NCBI GenBank assembly: GCA_031261445.1
Contig: JAISJQ010000040.1
Location: 1-44,342, forward strand
From: Oscillospiraceae bacterium
GTDB lineage: Bacteria; Bacillota; Clostridia; Oscillospirales; Acutalibacteraceae
Length of the DNA stretch: 44,342 nt
Reading direction: 5' to 3'
In this document: positions 1 to 6,789 of the stretch, in pieces
How the letters are laid out: the number at the start of each line of letters is the position of its first letter
Numbering within the stretch: the first letter of the stretch is position 1
Made by a program: the position numbers and the translations under genes
Notes under the pieces: model-generated
The model's database searches: none
Told to the model about the DNA's origin: nothing
Seen by the model: only the letters and a program-made list of their open reading frames with translations

Positions 1-26
1 AGATAGGTCATTGCTAGTATTTCCAT
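1..26 (-). CDS. 5' end of an unidentified gene leaving the window
   Basis: The first eight codons of a minus-strand gene are visible, reading MEILAMTY from an ATG at 26-24. A very strong ribosome binding site (AGGAGGTGAT, complement of 31-40) sits just upstream and a good promoter lies at 125-153. Too little of the protein is present to name it. Confidence 0.6.
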
Positions 27-124
27 AAGTATCACCTCCTTCTGTCAAAGATGAAGGTGATGGGAAAACCGCTCGTGAACGCGCCCTTGCGGGCAGATTC
101 TCGTCCGCCGAACTGTACACGCAT

Positions 125-153
125 AGTATAGCAAATTTTGTCGCAAATTGCAA
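125..153 (-). promoter_or_regulatory. Sigma-A promoter for the gene leaving at position 1
   Basis: On the minus strand TTGCAA (148-153) is followed by exactly 17 bases and TATACT (125-130). Transcription should start near 118 and give a leader of about 90 bases. The leader has a small hairpin, GCCC-TTGC-GGGC, around 84-95. An apparent 30-codon reading frame (124-32) starts upstream of the predicted transcript start, so it is probably not translated. Confidence 0.7.
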
Positions 154-159
154 TAGCGC

Positions 160-474
160 GGAAAATATTTTTGTAACCCGTAGGGGCGTGAGGGATGAGG
201 AATGCAGGCGTGAGGTTTGTAGGGGCGAGCTGTGCTCGCCCGCTGTTCCGTAGTACTCTCTCAGGGCGAACATGTAGGGGCGGCAATCTGCCGCCCGTGG
301 TCTAGCAGAGGGCAGAAATGCCCTAAAGATCTGTCCTCTGTCTTCTGACATCTGCCTTTCTCAACAGCGGACGCGCGATGCGCGCCCCTACGGGTTGAAT
401 TTCCTCACGCCTCCATGCCCCTACGAGGCGTGAGGGATGAGGAATGCAGGCGTGAGGAGACAAACAATTGTACA
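160..474. repeat. Intergenic repeat mosaic upstream of fmt
   Basis: No gene is seen between about 160 and 474. A single GTAGGGGC hairpin module lies at 219-243. A paired element runs from GTAGGGG at 274 to CCCCTAC at 391, with an internal stretch at about 300-362 made of CTCTGTCTTCTGACATCTGC-like sequence that returns at 3,127-3,206 and 26,992-27,027. Around it are GAGGCGTGAGG-type words (180-215, 407-455), and at 461-490 the AT-rich CAATTGTACATTG type module that carries the fmt -35 box. Confidence 0.8.
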
Positions 475-503
475 TTGTAAATTGCGAAGCACTGTGGTAT
501 AAT
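475..503 (+). promoter_or_regulatory. fmt promoter, predicted leaderless transcript
   Basis: TTGTAA (475-480), 17 bases, then TATAAT (498-503) preceded by TG at 495-496 as an extended -10. Seven bases after the -10 is the A of the fmt ATG at 510, so the mRNA is predicted to start at or next to the start codon. No Shine-Dalgarno sequence is visible. The -35 box lies in a repeat module. Confidence 0.7.
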
Positions 504-509
504 GTACGC

Positions 510-1421
510 ATGAATATTGTCTTTATGGGAACACCCGATTTTGCCGTGCCTTGTCTGGCGCGTCTGTTGGCCGATGGGCACGCTGTGTCCGGCGTGTTTT
601 GTCAACCCGACAAGCCCAAGGGGCGCGGGTATACGCTCACGCCGCCGCCCGTGAAGGTGCTGGCCGAGGCGCACGCGCTGCCTGTCTATCAGCCCACCAC
701 GCTCCGTGATGGTGAGGCTCTGCGCATCCTTCAAGAGCTTGCGCCAGAGCTGATTGTCGTGGTCGCGTATGGCAAGCTGCTCCCCGCCGAAGTGTTGGCT
801 CTGCCGCCCCACGGTTGCGTCAACGTGCACGCGTCACTGCTCCCGAAGTTGCGCGGCGCGGCACCCATCCAGTGGGCCATCCTGAACGGCGAGCGCGAGA
901 CGGGCGTGACGAGTATGCAAATGGACGTGGGTATGGACACGGGCGACATGCTCCTGACGTGGCGCACGGCTATCGGCGACAACGAAACGGCGGGGGAACT
1001 CTTCGTGCGGCTGAGCGCACTGGGCGCGGACGTGCTGCATGAAACCCTCGCGGGACTGCTCGCGGGCACGCTCGTCCCCACCCCACAAGACCACGCCGCC
1101 GCCACCCCCGCCCCTATGCTCACGCGGGCGCACTCGGCCTTGGATTGGTCGCGCACGGCGGCAGTACTGCACAACCAAGTGCGCGGACTGAACCCTTGGC
1201 CGGGCGCGACTGCTGAGCTGCACGGCGTACCCATGAAAGTGCTCGAAAGCCGCCCGGTTGAGGCCTTTGACGCGCTTGCCCAACCCGGCGCGGTGCTCGA
1301 TAGCCGCAAGCGTCTGGTCGTGGCGTGCGGTCAAGGCGCATTGGAACTGCTGAGCGTCCAGCCAGCAGGCAAGAAGGCCATGCCCGCGGCGGCGTTTTTG
1401 GCGGGCTACGCCCGCAATTAA
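510..1421 (+). CDS. fmt: Methionyl-tRNA formyltransferase
   Basis: Transfers the formyl group of 10-formyl-tetrahydrofolate to initiator Met-tRNA in the cytoplasm. The 303-residue protein has the N-terminal Rossmann domain (MNIVFMGTPDFAVP), the family core SLLPKLRGAAPIQWA, and the expected catalytic Asn105, His107 and Asp143 (GMDTGD). A C-terminal OB-like domain begins near residue 200. The length is close to the usual 305-315. The ATG at 510 was chosen because homology begins there and the promoter points exactly at it; an upstream in-frame extension to 468 would run through the promoter. The TAA stop lies at the edge of an AT-rich repeat (AATTAACAATTTACAATG). It stands alone here, without its usual neighbour def. 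Confidence 0.96.
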   Translation: MNIVFMGTPDFAVPCLARLLADGHAVSGVFCQPDKPKGRGYTLTPPPVKVLAEAHALPVYQPTTLRDGEALRILQELAPELIVVVAYGKLLPAEVLALPPHGCVNVHASLLPKLRGAAPIQWAILNGERETGVTSMQMDVGMDTGDMLLTWRTAIGDNETAGELFVRLSALGADVLHETLAGLLAGTLVPTPQDHAAATPAPMLTRAHSALDWSRTAAVLHNQVRGLNPWPGATAELHGVPMKVLESRPVEAFDALAQPGAVLDSRKRLVVACGQGALELLSVQPAGKKAMPAAAFLAGYARN

Positions 1422-1897
1422 CAATTTACAATGAACAATTGTTTGCAGGCCTCACGCCTGTAACCTCATTCCTCACGCCTCGTAGGGGCGACCCTTGTGG
1501 TCGCCCTGTGGGTATGGTCGCCCTACCCCTACACGCCTCCTGCCTGTAACCTGAACCCTCACACCTGTAGGGGCGCACGTCCCCGCCTGTGCCCTGCGGG
1601 TATGCGCCCGCTGATTTCCACAACATCGCGGTTCTCCAACGGGCGACCGGGGACGGTCGCCCCTACAGATGACAACGGGTGGATGATATCCGCTCCTACG
1701 GGTCTGCCCTGCAGGGTTGCCCATCGGGCAGGGCGACCACAAGGGTCGCCCCTACCCCATGCGTTGAAAATAATGTCATACAGTACTATTACTAGTGCTG
1801 TTAATAGATGCTATTTTACGAACCCCGTAGGGGCGGCAATCTGCCGCCCGCTGACCACACAACCAATTGTTCATTGTTAATTGTAAATTGTTCATTG
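1422..1897. repeat. Intergenic repeat mosaic between fmt and pyrB
   Basis: About 480 bases without a gene. In order: an AT-rich ACAATGAACAATTG module (1,421-1,446), GCGTGAGG-type words, a GTAGGGG hairpin with GACC/GGTC stem from 1,482, a paired element from GTAGGGG at 1,567 to CCCCTAC at 1,666, a reversed hairpin ending at 1,755, a forward hairpin 1,827-1,851 (GGCGGCA-ATC-TGCCGCC), and a second AT-rich module (1,864-1,897). Reading frames across this block, such as 1,497-1,880, are translations of repeats and not genes. Confidence 0.8.
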
Positions 1898-1921
1898 CGG
1901 GAAACGCCTTGCGTTTCCCGC
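1897..1921. promoter_or_regulatory. Perfect inverted repeat over the pyrB -35 box
   Basis: GCGGGAAACGC, a 3-base loop CTT, then GCGTTTCCCGC: 11-bp perfect arms. The pyrB -35 hexamer (1,909-1,914) lies inside it. There is no following T run, so it does not look like a terminator. It may be an operator or a stand-alone hairpin insertion; the sequence does not decide which. Confidence 0.6.
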
Positions 1922-1937
1922 CCGAATTGTGTATAAT
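1909..1937 (+). promoter_or_regulatory. pyrB promoter
   Basis: TTGCGT (1,909-1,914), 17 bases, TATAAT (1,932-1,937). Predicted start near 1,944, giving a leader of about 25 bases with an AAGGGAG ribosome binding site before the ATG at 1,970. The leader is too short for a PyrR-type attenuator. Confidence 0.7.
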
Positions 1938-1969
1938 TAGTCGAACACATTGCACACAAGGGAGCTGCC

Positions 1970-3049
1970 ATGCACACGCGCGACTTGATCGATCTGGCTG
2001 AGCTGAAACCCTCGGAGTTGCAGGACATCCTGCGCTTCACGGGCTTCATTGCCCAGAATCCGCAATACTATCGCGGCAACGCCGAGCACAAAATCATGGC
2101 CACGCTCTTTTACGAGCCCTCCACCCGCACGCAAATGTCGTTTCAGGCGGCGATGCTGCGCTTGGGCGGCCGTCTCATTGGCTTTGACGACCCCGACAAC
2201 TCCAGCGTCGCCAAGGGCGAGAGCCTCAAGGACACCGTGCGCGTCATCAGCAATTACGCCGACGTGCTGGTCATTCGCTCGCCGCTGGAGGGCGCGGCAC
2301 TGGCTGCCTCGCTGTATTCCCGCTGCCCCGTCATCAACGCGGGGGACGGCGGTCACCTGCACCCCACGCAGACCCTCACGGATTTGGCGACGCTCGACAA
2401 TGCCGTCGGGCGGCTGGATCACTTGACCGTTGGTCTGTGCGGCGACAACCTGAATGGGCGCACGGTGCACTCACTCGTCAAGACGCTCTCGCGCTATGCT
2501 GGCAATCATTTCGTCATGATTTCCACGCCAGAGCTCGCACTGCCCGGCTATCTGCTGGACGAAATCACGCGCGGCGGCAGCACTTACGCCCGCGCCGAAA
2601 CGCTGGAGGAGGCCATCCCCGCGCTGGACGTGCTCTACATGACGCGCATCCAGAAGGAGCGTTTCGCCTCTGTGGACGAGTACGAGCGGCTGAAGGACGT
2701 CTTTGTGCTGGACAGAGCGAAGCTGAAACACGCGAAGAGTGCCCTGCGCATTCTGCACCCACTGCCGCGCGTCAACGAGATTGCTGTGGATGTGGACGAC
2801 GACCCCCGCGCGACCTACTTTGCCCAGACGGAGTACGGCCTCTACGCCCGTATGGCGCTCCTCCAGCGCGTGCTGGAGCACACCGACCGCGCTGTCCCGA
2901 CCGCACCCGCAGACACCCACAAAGCCCGTTGCACCAATGAGCGCTGTGTCACCAGCAAAGAGCACTACCTGCCCCGCCTCTTCAAAGAAACTGATGCCGG
3001 GCTGGTCTGCCGCTATTGTGAGCAATTATCAATGAACAATGGACAATGA
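1970..3049 (+). CDS. pyrB: Aspartate carbamoyltransferase with fused PyrI-like zinc knuckle
   Basis: Condenses carbamoyl phosphate and aspartate, the committed step of pyrimidine synthesis. Residues 1-305 form the catalytic chain: carbamoyl phosphate site FYEPSTRT (47-54), SVAKGES loop (79-85) and HPLPR (263-267). The 359-residue protein is about 50 longer than a usual PyrB. The extra tail holds C321-x4-C326 and C347-x2-C350 (CTNERC ... CRYC), the pattern of the zinc domain of the regulatory chain PyrI, but the nucleotide-binding half of PyrI is missing. So the chain seems to carry its own subunit-contact zinc domain without an allosteric site (inference). The last six residues (SMNNGQ) and the TGA stop come from an AT-rich intergenic repeat. 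No other pyr gene lies nearby. Confidence 0.93.
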   Translation: MHTRDLIDLAELKPSELQDILRFTGFIAQNPQYYRGNAEHKIMATLFYEPSTRTQMSFQAAMLRLGGRLIGFDDPDNSSVAKGESLKDTVRVISNYADVLVIRSPLEGAALAASLYSRCPVINAGDGGHLHPTQTLTDLATLDNAVGRLDHLTVGLCGDNLNGRTVHSLVKTLSRYAGNHFVMISTPELALPGYLLDEITRGGSTYARAETLEEAIPALDVLYMTRIQKERFASVDEYERLKDVFVLDRAKLKHAKSALRILHPLPRVNEIAVDVDDDPRATYFAQTEYGLYARMALLQRVLEHTDRAVPTAPADTHKARCTNERCVTSKEHYLPRLFKETDAGLVCRYCEQLSMNNGQ

Positions 3050-3241
3050 ACAATTGATTGTCATCCTCACGCCTGCATCCTCATTCCTCACACCTCGTAG
3101 GGGCGGATATCATCCGCCCGTGGTCTAGCAGAGGGCAGGAATCAGAAGACAGAGGGCAGAATTGCGCCTAAGGATCTGTCCTCTGCCCTCTGACATCTGC
3201 CCTCTCGACCGTGGGCGGCAGGTTGCCGCCCCTACCCTCAT
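3031..3241. repeat. Repeat mosaic after pyrB
   Basis: An AT-rich AACAATGGACAATGAACAATT module overlaps the pyrB stop (3,029-3,057). It is followed by GCCTCACACCTCG-type words, then a paired element from GTAGGGG at 3,097 (GGGCGGAT-ATC-ATCCGCCC stem) to CCCCTAC at 3,235 (GGGCGGCA-GGT-TGCCGCCC stem). Between the two hairpins lies the CTCTGCCCTCTGACATCTGC-type stretch that also occurs at 300-362. Confidence 0.8.
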
Positions 3242-3301
3242 GCCTCATAATCCCCACACCTATTCACTATTCACTATTACCTATTCACTGAAAAAAGGAG
3301 A
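3242..3301 (+). repeat. 60-bp leader repeat, copy 1, carrying a ribosome binding site
   Basis: This 60-bp stretch contains TATTCACTATTCACTATTAC and ends in AAAAAAGGAGA. It is identical at 59 of 60 positions to 5,300-5,359. Each copy ends 5 bases before an ATG, so the repeat supplies the ribosome binding site of two unrelated genes (the DUF5058 protein and a methyltransferase). Confidence 0.85.
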
Positions 3302-3306
3302 TATTT

Positions 3307-4080
3307 ATGCCCAACTTCAAAGATACGCCGTTTATGTACCTCGTGGGTGGGTTGGTGGCCGCGTTTGTGGTGACGCAGTCGGTGTTTTTCGCCGCGAAAG
3401 CGTGGCGGCGTGCGCGGAAATTGGGCATCGAGCAAGCCCAGCTCAAGCGCACCGTGGCGCAGTCTGTGCTCTTCACGCTTGCCCCCGCGCTGACCATTCT
3501 GGCGACCATCCTCGTGCTGGGCAGTGCCTTGGGCTTGCCCCTGCCGTGGCTACGCCTGACGGTCATTGGCAACATCAACTACGAGGTCACGGCCGCTGAA
3601 TCCGCCCTGCAAGCCTTTGGGCAGACGGCGGGCGTGGGCGAGCCCGTGACCGACCCAGCCATGTTCTCCGCCGCCGCGTGGGTCATGACCATCGGCAGCT
3701 GTTTCCCGCTGATTCTTTGCCCCTTGTTCGTCAAGAAGATCCAGCAAAAAGTGGGCAAGACCGTGAACACCAACGCCCGTTGGGCAGACATCATGAGCAA
3801 CGCCGCCGTCATTGGCATCATCGCGGCGTTCGTGGCGCGTGCCATTGCGGGGATGGGCAAAGCCGCTGACCCCGGAGACGGCGCGGGATTGATGAGCGTG
3901 ACGACCCTCCTCGTGTCCGTCCTGCTCACTGTGCCGTTGCAAAAGCTGGCGAAAGCGCCCAAAATGGGCTGGCTCGAGCCGTTCGTCCTGCCCATTGCGC
4001 TCTTCGCGGCATTGGGCGTGGCGGTGCTGTTGGGGCAACTCCTCCCGCCCGAACTCGTCCAGCTGGAATGGCGGCAGTGA
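3307..4080 (+). CDS. DUF5058-type integral membrane protein
   Basis: A 257-residue protein with about six hydrophobic segments (near 8-29, 51-72, 122-142, 165-186, 196-212, 228-249). The stretches LPWLRLTVIGNINYEVTAAE and SAAAWVMTIGSCFPLILCPL fit the DUF5058 family, which is usually found with a second small membrane protein and is suspected to be a transporter; its substrate is not known to me. That likely partner here is the gene at 6,119, separated by three unrelated genes. The ribosome binding site AAAAAAGGAGA comes from a repeat (3,242-3,301). The ATG at 3,307 is the only start that fits this spacing. The family call is from memory of its sequence pattern. Confidence 0.75.
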   Translation: MPNFKDTPFMYLVGGLVAAFVVTQSVFFAAKAWRRARKLGIEQAQLKRTVAQSVLFTLAPALTILATILVLGSALGLPLPWLRLTVIGNINYEVTAAESALQAFGQTAGVGEPVTDPAMFSAAAWVMTIGSCFPLILCPLFVKKIQQKVGKTVNTNARWADIMSNAAVIGIIAAFVARAIAGMGKAADPGDGAGLMSVTTLLVSVLLTVPLQKLAKAPKMGWLEPFVLPIALFAALGVAVLLGQLLPPELVQLEWRQ

Positions 4081-4082
4081 GC

Positions 4083-4601
4083 ATGGCCACGCTGACGCAC
4101 CCCTTCGCGCCCGTCTGGGACGCCCGTTCCCGCGTGCTGATTCTCGGCTCGTTTCCGTCGCCGCGCTCCCGTGCGTTTGGGTTCTACTATGGTCACCCGC
4201 AAAACGCCTTTTGGCGTACCCTCGCGCAGGCGCTGTCTGTCCCAGAACCCGCGACGGACAAGGCCGCTAAGAGGACTTTCCTGCACGAAAACCACATTGC
4301 GCTGTGGGACGTGTTGCATTCGTGTGAGATCCGCGGCGCGGACGACGCGAGCATCCGAAATCCCGTCCCGCACCAGTTTCGCCCCCTGTTGGACGGGAGC
4401 GATATCCGCGCAATCTTCACCACGGGCAAGGCGGCGACCGCGCTCTTCAACCGCCTGGCGGCGCAGGAAGCGGGCATGGTGGCACAGTATCTGCCGTCCA
4501 CCAGCCCCGCCAACCGTGGCCGCTGGCAGGACGCGGCTTTTCACACAGCTTGGGCGGCGGTCAGGACGGCTGTAAATTTTAGTAATCAGGAGGACGCATA
4601 A
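4083..4601 (+). CDS. DNA-deoxyinosine / uracil-type DNA glycosylase (UDG superfamily)
   Basis: Base excision repair enzyme of the mismatch-specific/hypoxanthine branch of the UDG superfamily. The 172-residue protein begins HPFAPVWD, followed by the substrate loop ILGSFPSPRSRAFGFYYGHP, then QNAFW and the C-terminal loop LPSTSPAN; these are the hallmark motifs. The ATG at 4,083, two bases after the previous stop, was preferred over an in-frame start at 4,068 inside the upstream gene because family members begin about there. The ribosome binding site is weak, so coupling to the gene before is likely. Its stop overlaps the next start (TAATG), so it forms an operon with the Nudix gene; both would remove damaged or altered bases or nucleotides. 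Confidence 0.88.
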   Translation: MATLTHPFAPVWDARSRVLILGSFPSPRSRAFGFYYGHPQNAFWRTLAQALSVPEPATDKAAKRTFLHENHIALWDVLHSCEIRGADDASIRNPVPHQFRPLLDGSDIRAIFTTGKAATALFNRLAAQEAGMVAQYLPSTSPANRGRWQDAAFHTAWAAVRTAVNFSNQEDA

Positions 4602-5113
4602 TGGACAAAACCACGCCAGACATCACCGTGCCCATCGCGGAGGGCATCTTCAACTTGCGTGTCGGTGCGATTATTCTGCAAGACGACAAGGTGTTGATGG
4701 TCAAAAATGACCGCGACCCTTATTACTACTCGGTGGGCGGCAGAGTCAAGCTGCACGAAACGCTTGAGGCGGCAGTCGTCCGCGAGGTGCTGGAGGAAAC
4801 GGGCGCAACGCTGGCCATAGACAGGCTTGTGTGGATACACGAGAATTTCTTTACCAGCACTTTCGGCGCGACATGCGGCAAACGCTACCATGAAATTTCG
4901 TTCTTTTACTTGATGAAACCAACAGCAGAACTGCGTGTCACCAGCGGCAGTTACACCAATGACGGCGCAAAAGAGCGGCTGGTGTGGTTGTCGATGGATG
5001 ATTTAGCGCAATATGAGTTATATCCAGAGGTGTTCAAGACGGGGCTGCGCAATTTGCCCCAAGTGCCCACGCCGATTGTGACGATACGAGAGCCGTCCGC
5101 CCTGGTGAAATAA
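4601..5113 (+). CDS. Nudix hydrolase
   Basis: Hydrolyses a nucleoside diphosphate linked to another group. The Nudix box is complete: G-RVKLH-E-TLEAAVV-REVLEETG, about residues 48-70, with the Mg-binding REVLEE helix. The 170-residue protein is a single Nudix domain with a short C-terminal tail; the substrate cannot be told from sequence. The ATG shares one base with the stop of the DNA glycosylase gene, and a good AGGAGG site (4,588-4,593) lies inside the end of that gene, so the two are translationally linked. A repeat-rich gap follows. Confidence 0.92.
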   Translation: MDKTTPDITVPIAEGIFNLRVGAIILQDDKVLMVKNDRDPYYYSVGGRVKLHETLEAAVVREVLEETGATLAIDRLVWIHENFFTSTFGATCGKRYHEISFFYLMKPTAELRVTSGSYTNDGAKERLVWLSMDDLAQYELYPEVFKTGLRNLPQVPTPIVTIREPSALVK

Positions 5114-5155
5114 ATTTTCAGATTGCACAAGAAAAACTGATGTTGTAGCAAGGTT

Positions 5156-5299
5156 GTAGGGGCGCGCTGTGCTCGCCCGCTGGAGAATCCAGTATTTGTG
5201 GGAATCAGCGGACGCGCGCTACGCGCCCCTACGGGTTGATGATTCATCATGGCGTTGGTGGGAATCATCGGGGCGGCAGATTGCCGCCCCGACTCGCAC
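5156..5299. repeat. Paired hairpin repeat after the Nudix gene
   Basis: A compact paired element runs from GTAGGGG at 5,156 to CCCCTAC at 5,232. Both hairpins have GCGC-type stems and about 30 bases separate them. A further reversed hairpin (GGGGCGGCA-GAT-TGCCGCCCC) lies at 5,273-5,291. Confidence 0.8.
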
Positions 5300-5359
5300 G
5301 CCTCATAATCCCAACACCTATTCACTATTCACTATTACCTATTCACTGAAAAAAGGAGA
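5300..5359 (+). repeat. 60-bp leader repeat, copy 2, carrying a ribosome binding site
   Basis: Second copy of the 3,242-3,301 repeat, differing at one base. It ends in AAAAAAGGAGA five bases before the ATG of the methyltransferase gene. Confidence 0.85.
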
Positions 5360-5364
5360 CCCCC

Positions 5365-6108
5365 ATGTCAAACACCACGCGATTCACGGGCAAGGCCGCC
5401 GCCTATGACCGCTCTCGCCCCGCGTATCCAGACGATGCACTGGCGTGCGTGCTGCGTGCGTGTAACCTGCACGCGGGCGACGCCGTGGCGGACATTGGCG
5501 CGGGCACGGGCAAGTTCACGCGCCAGCTTTTGGCGCAGGATTTGCACGTTTTCGCCGTTGAGCCCAACGCCGATATGCGTACCGCCGCGTGCGACAATCT
5601 GGGCAACGACACACTTTTTCACGCCGTGGGCGCACCTGCCGAAGCGACCACCCTGCCCGACCACAGCGTCAAAGCCATCACCGCCGCACAGGCGTTTCAC
5701 TGGTTTGACCACGAACAATGCAAAGCAGAGTTCGCACGCATTCTTGTTCCAGACGGCAAGGTTGCCCTGCTGTGGAATACGCGCGACCACGCGTCTCCGC
5801 TCAACCGCGCACACGAGGCGTTGATGGAAAAGTATAGGGTGCGTTATGCCGTACACAAGCACGATTTCGCGCACATCTACGACACGTTTTTTGCGCACTG
5901 GCAGGAATACCCATTCCATTGGGCACAGCCGCTGGACGAAGAGGGCTTTGTCGCGCTCACGCTCTCGCGCTCGTATGCGCCATCGCCAGAGGACGCGGGC
6001 TATCGGCCGCTCATGGACGGGATACATAAGCTCTTTGCGCAATATCAGCAAGACGGCACTGTGTCCATAGAGTACATAACCCGCGTCGTCATCGGCAACA
6101 TGCAGTAG
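5365..6108 (+). CDS. Class I SAM-dependent methyltransferase
   Basis: A 247-residue cytoplasmic methyltransferase. Motif I, VADIGAGTGKFTRQL (about residues 46-60), binds S-adenosylmethionine; FAVEPNADM carries the acidic residue of motif II; AITAAQAFHWFDHEQ and the following FARILVPDGKVALLWNT are typical of the UbiE/COQ5-like Methyltransf_11 group (FHWF is characteristic). The substrate is unknown. The N-terminal RFTGKAAAYDRSRPAYP is also typical of this group. The ribosome binding site lies in the 60-bp repeat. The next gene begins 10 bases downstream with its own AGGAGG site, so the two are probably co-transcribed. Confidence 0.9.
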   Translation: MSNTTRFTGKAAAYDRSRPAYPDDALACVLRACNLHAGDAVADIGAGTGKFTRQLLAQDLHVFAVEPNADMRTAACDNLGNDTLFHAVGAPAEATTLPDHSVKAITAAQAFHWFDHEQCKAEFARILVPDGKVALLWNTRDHASPLNRAHEALMEKYRVRYAVHKHDFAHIYDTFFAHWQEYPFHWAQPLDEEGFVALTLSRSYAPSPEDAGYRPLMDGIHKLFAQYQQDGTVSIEYITRVVIGNMQ

Positions 6109-6118
6109 GAGGTACACC

Positions 6119-6778
6119 ATGAAAAAAAGCTACATCGACAAAGTGCACCGTTGGGGGCGCGTGTGGAGCGTCAGTGCGCTGTGCGTGTTTTTCGCTGTGC
6201 CGCTGGCCATTTCGTTGCACCTGAACGCCTTCCCCAACTTTGCCACGCTCTTCAAGGGGCTGCTGTCCATCCTGCTGCTCTACTGGTCCACGGCGGTGAT
6301 TGAAGTGGTCACCTATGCCCCCATTTTGGGCGCGGGTGGGACGTATCTCTCGTTCGTCAGCGGCAACATCTCCAACCTCAAGCTGCCCTGCGGCATGGCG
6401 GCTATGGAGTCCGCGGGCGTGCGCGGCAACAGCGAGGAGGGCGAGGTCATCAGCACCATCGCCATCGCCGCCAGTGCCATCACCACCACGGTGGTGCTCG
6501 GGGTGGGCGTGCTGCTCTTCCGCCCGGTTCTGCCCCTGCTGACCGACCCGAACAGCATCATCGCGCCTGCGTTCGCGCAGGTCTTGCCCGCGCTCTTCGG
6601 TGCGCTGGGCGCGAGCTATCTGGCGAAATATTGGCGCATCAGCATCGTGCCGCTGCTCGTGGGCGTGGTGGTGCTCCTCTTTGCGGGTACAATGCAGGTG
6701 GGGATGCTGCTAGTCATCACGGTCATCGCGTCCCTGCTGGGTGCGCATTTGATGTATAAGGCCAAGTGGATTGCGTAA
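6119..6778 (+). CDS. Integral membrane protein, probable partner of the DUF5058 protein
   Basis: A 219-residue protein with about six hydrophobic segments (near 17-37, 43-66, 112-138, 142-165, 172-190, 192-212) and a conserved-looking loop YLSFVSGNISNLKLPCGMAA. In Clostridia a protein of this type often lies next to DUF5058 genes, so it is a likely transporter subunit (inference from remembered gene neighbourhoods). Here three genes separate the two. AGGAGG at 6,107-6,112 sets the start. The GH5 gene follows 11 bases downstream, so it may share the transcript. Confidence 0.65.
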   Translation: MKKSYIDKVHRWGRVWSVSALCVFFAVPLAISLHLNAFPNFATLFKGLLSILLLYWSTAVIEVVTYAPILGAGGTYLSFVSGNISNLKLPCGMAAMESAGVRGNSEEGEVISTIAIAASAITTTVVLGVGVLLFRPVLPLLTDPNSIIAPAFAQVLPALFGALGASYLAKYWRISIVPLLVGVVVLLFAGTMQVGMLLVITVIASLLGAHLMYKAKWIA

Positions 6779-6789
6779 GGAGGCACAAC

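Noticed and set aside
32-124. 30-codon leader peptide upstream of the first gene
   Set aside because: Its ATG touches the -10 box, so it lies before the predicted transcript start.
1497-1880. 127-codon frame in the fmt-pyrB gap, and similar ones at 32-286, 1,473-1,742, 31,135-31,728 and 33,576-33,992
   Set aside because: They translate the hairpin repeats (GRPGTVAPT, RGDPCGRP-like peptides), which are read in every frame and on both strands.
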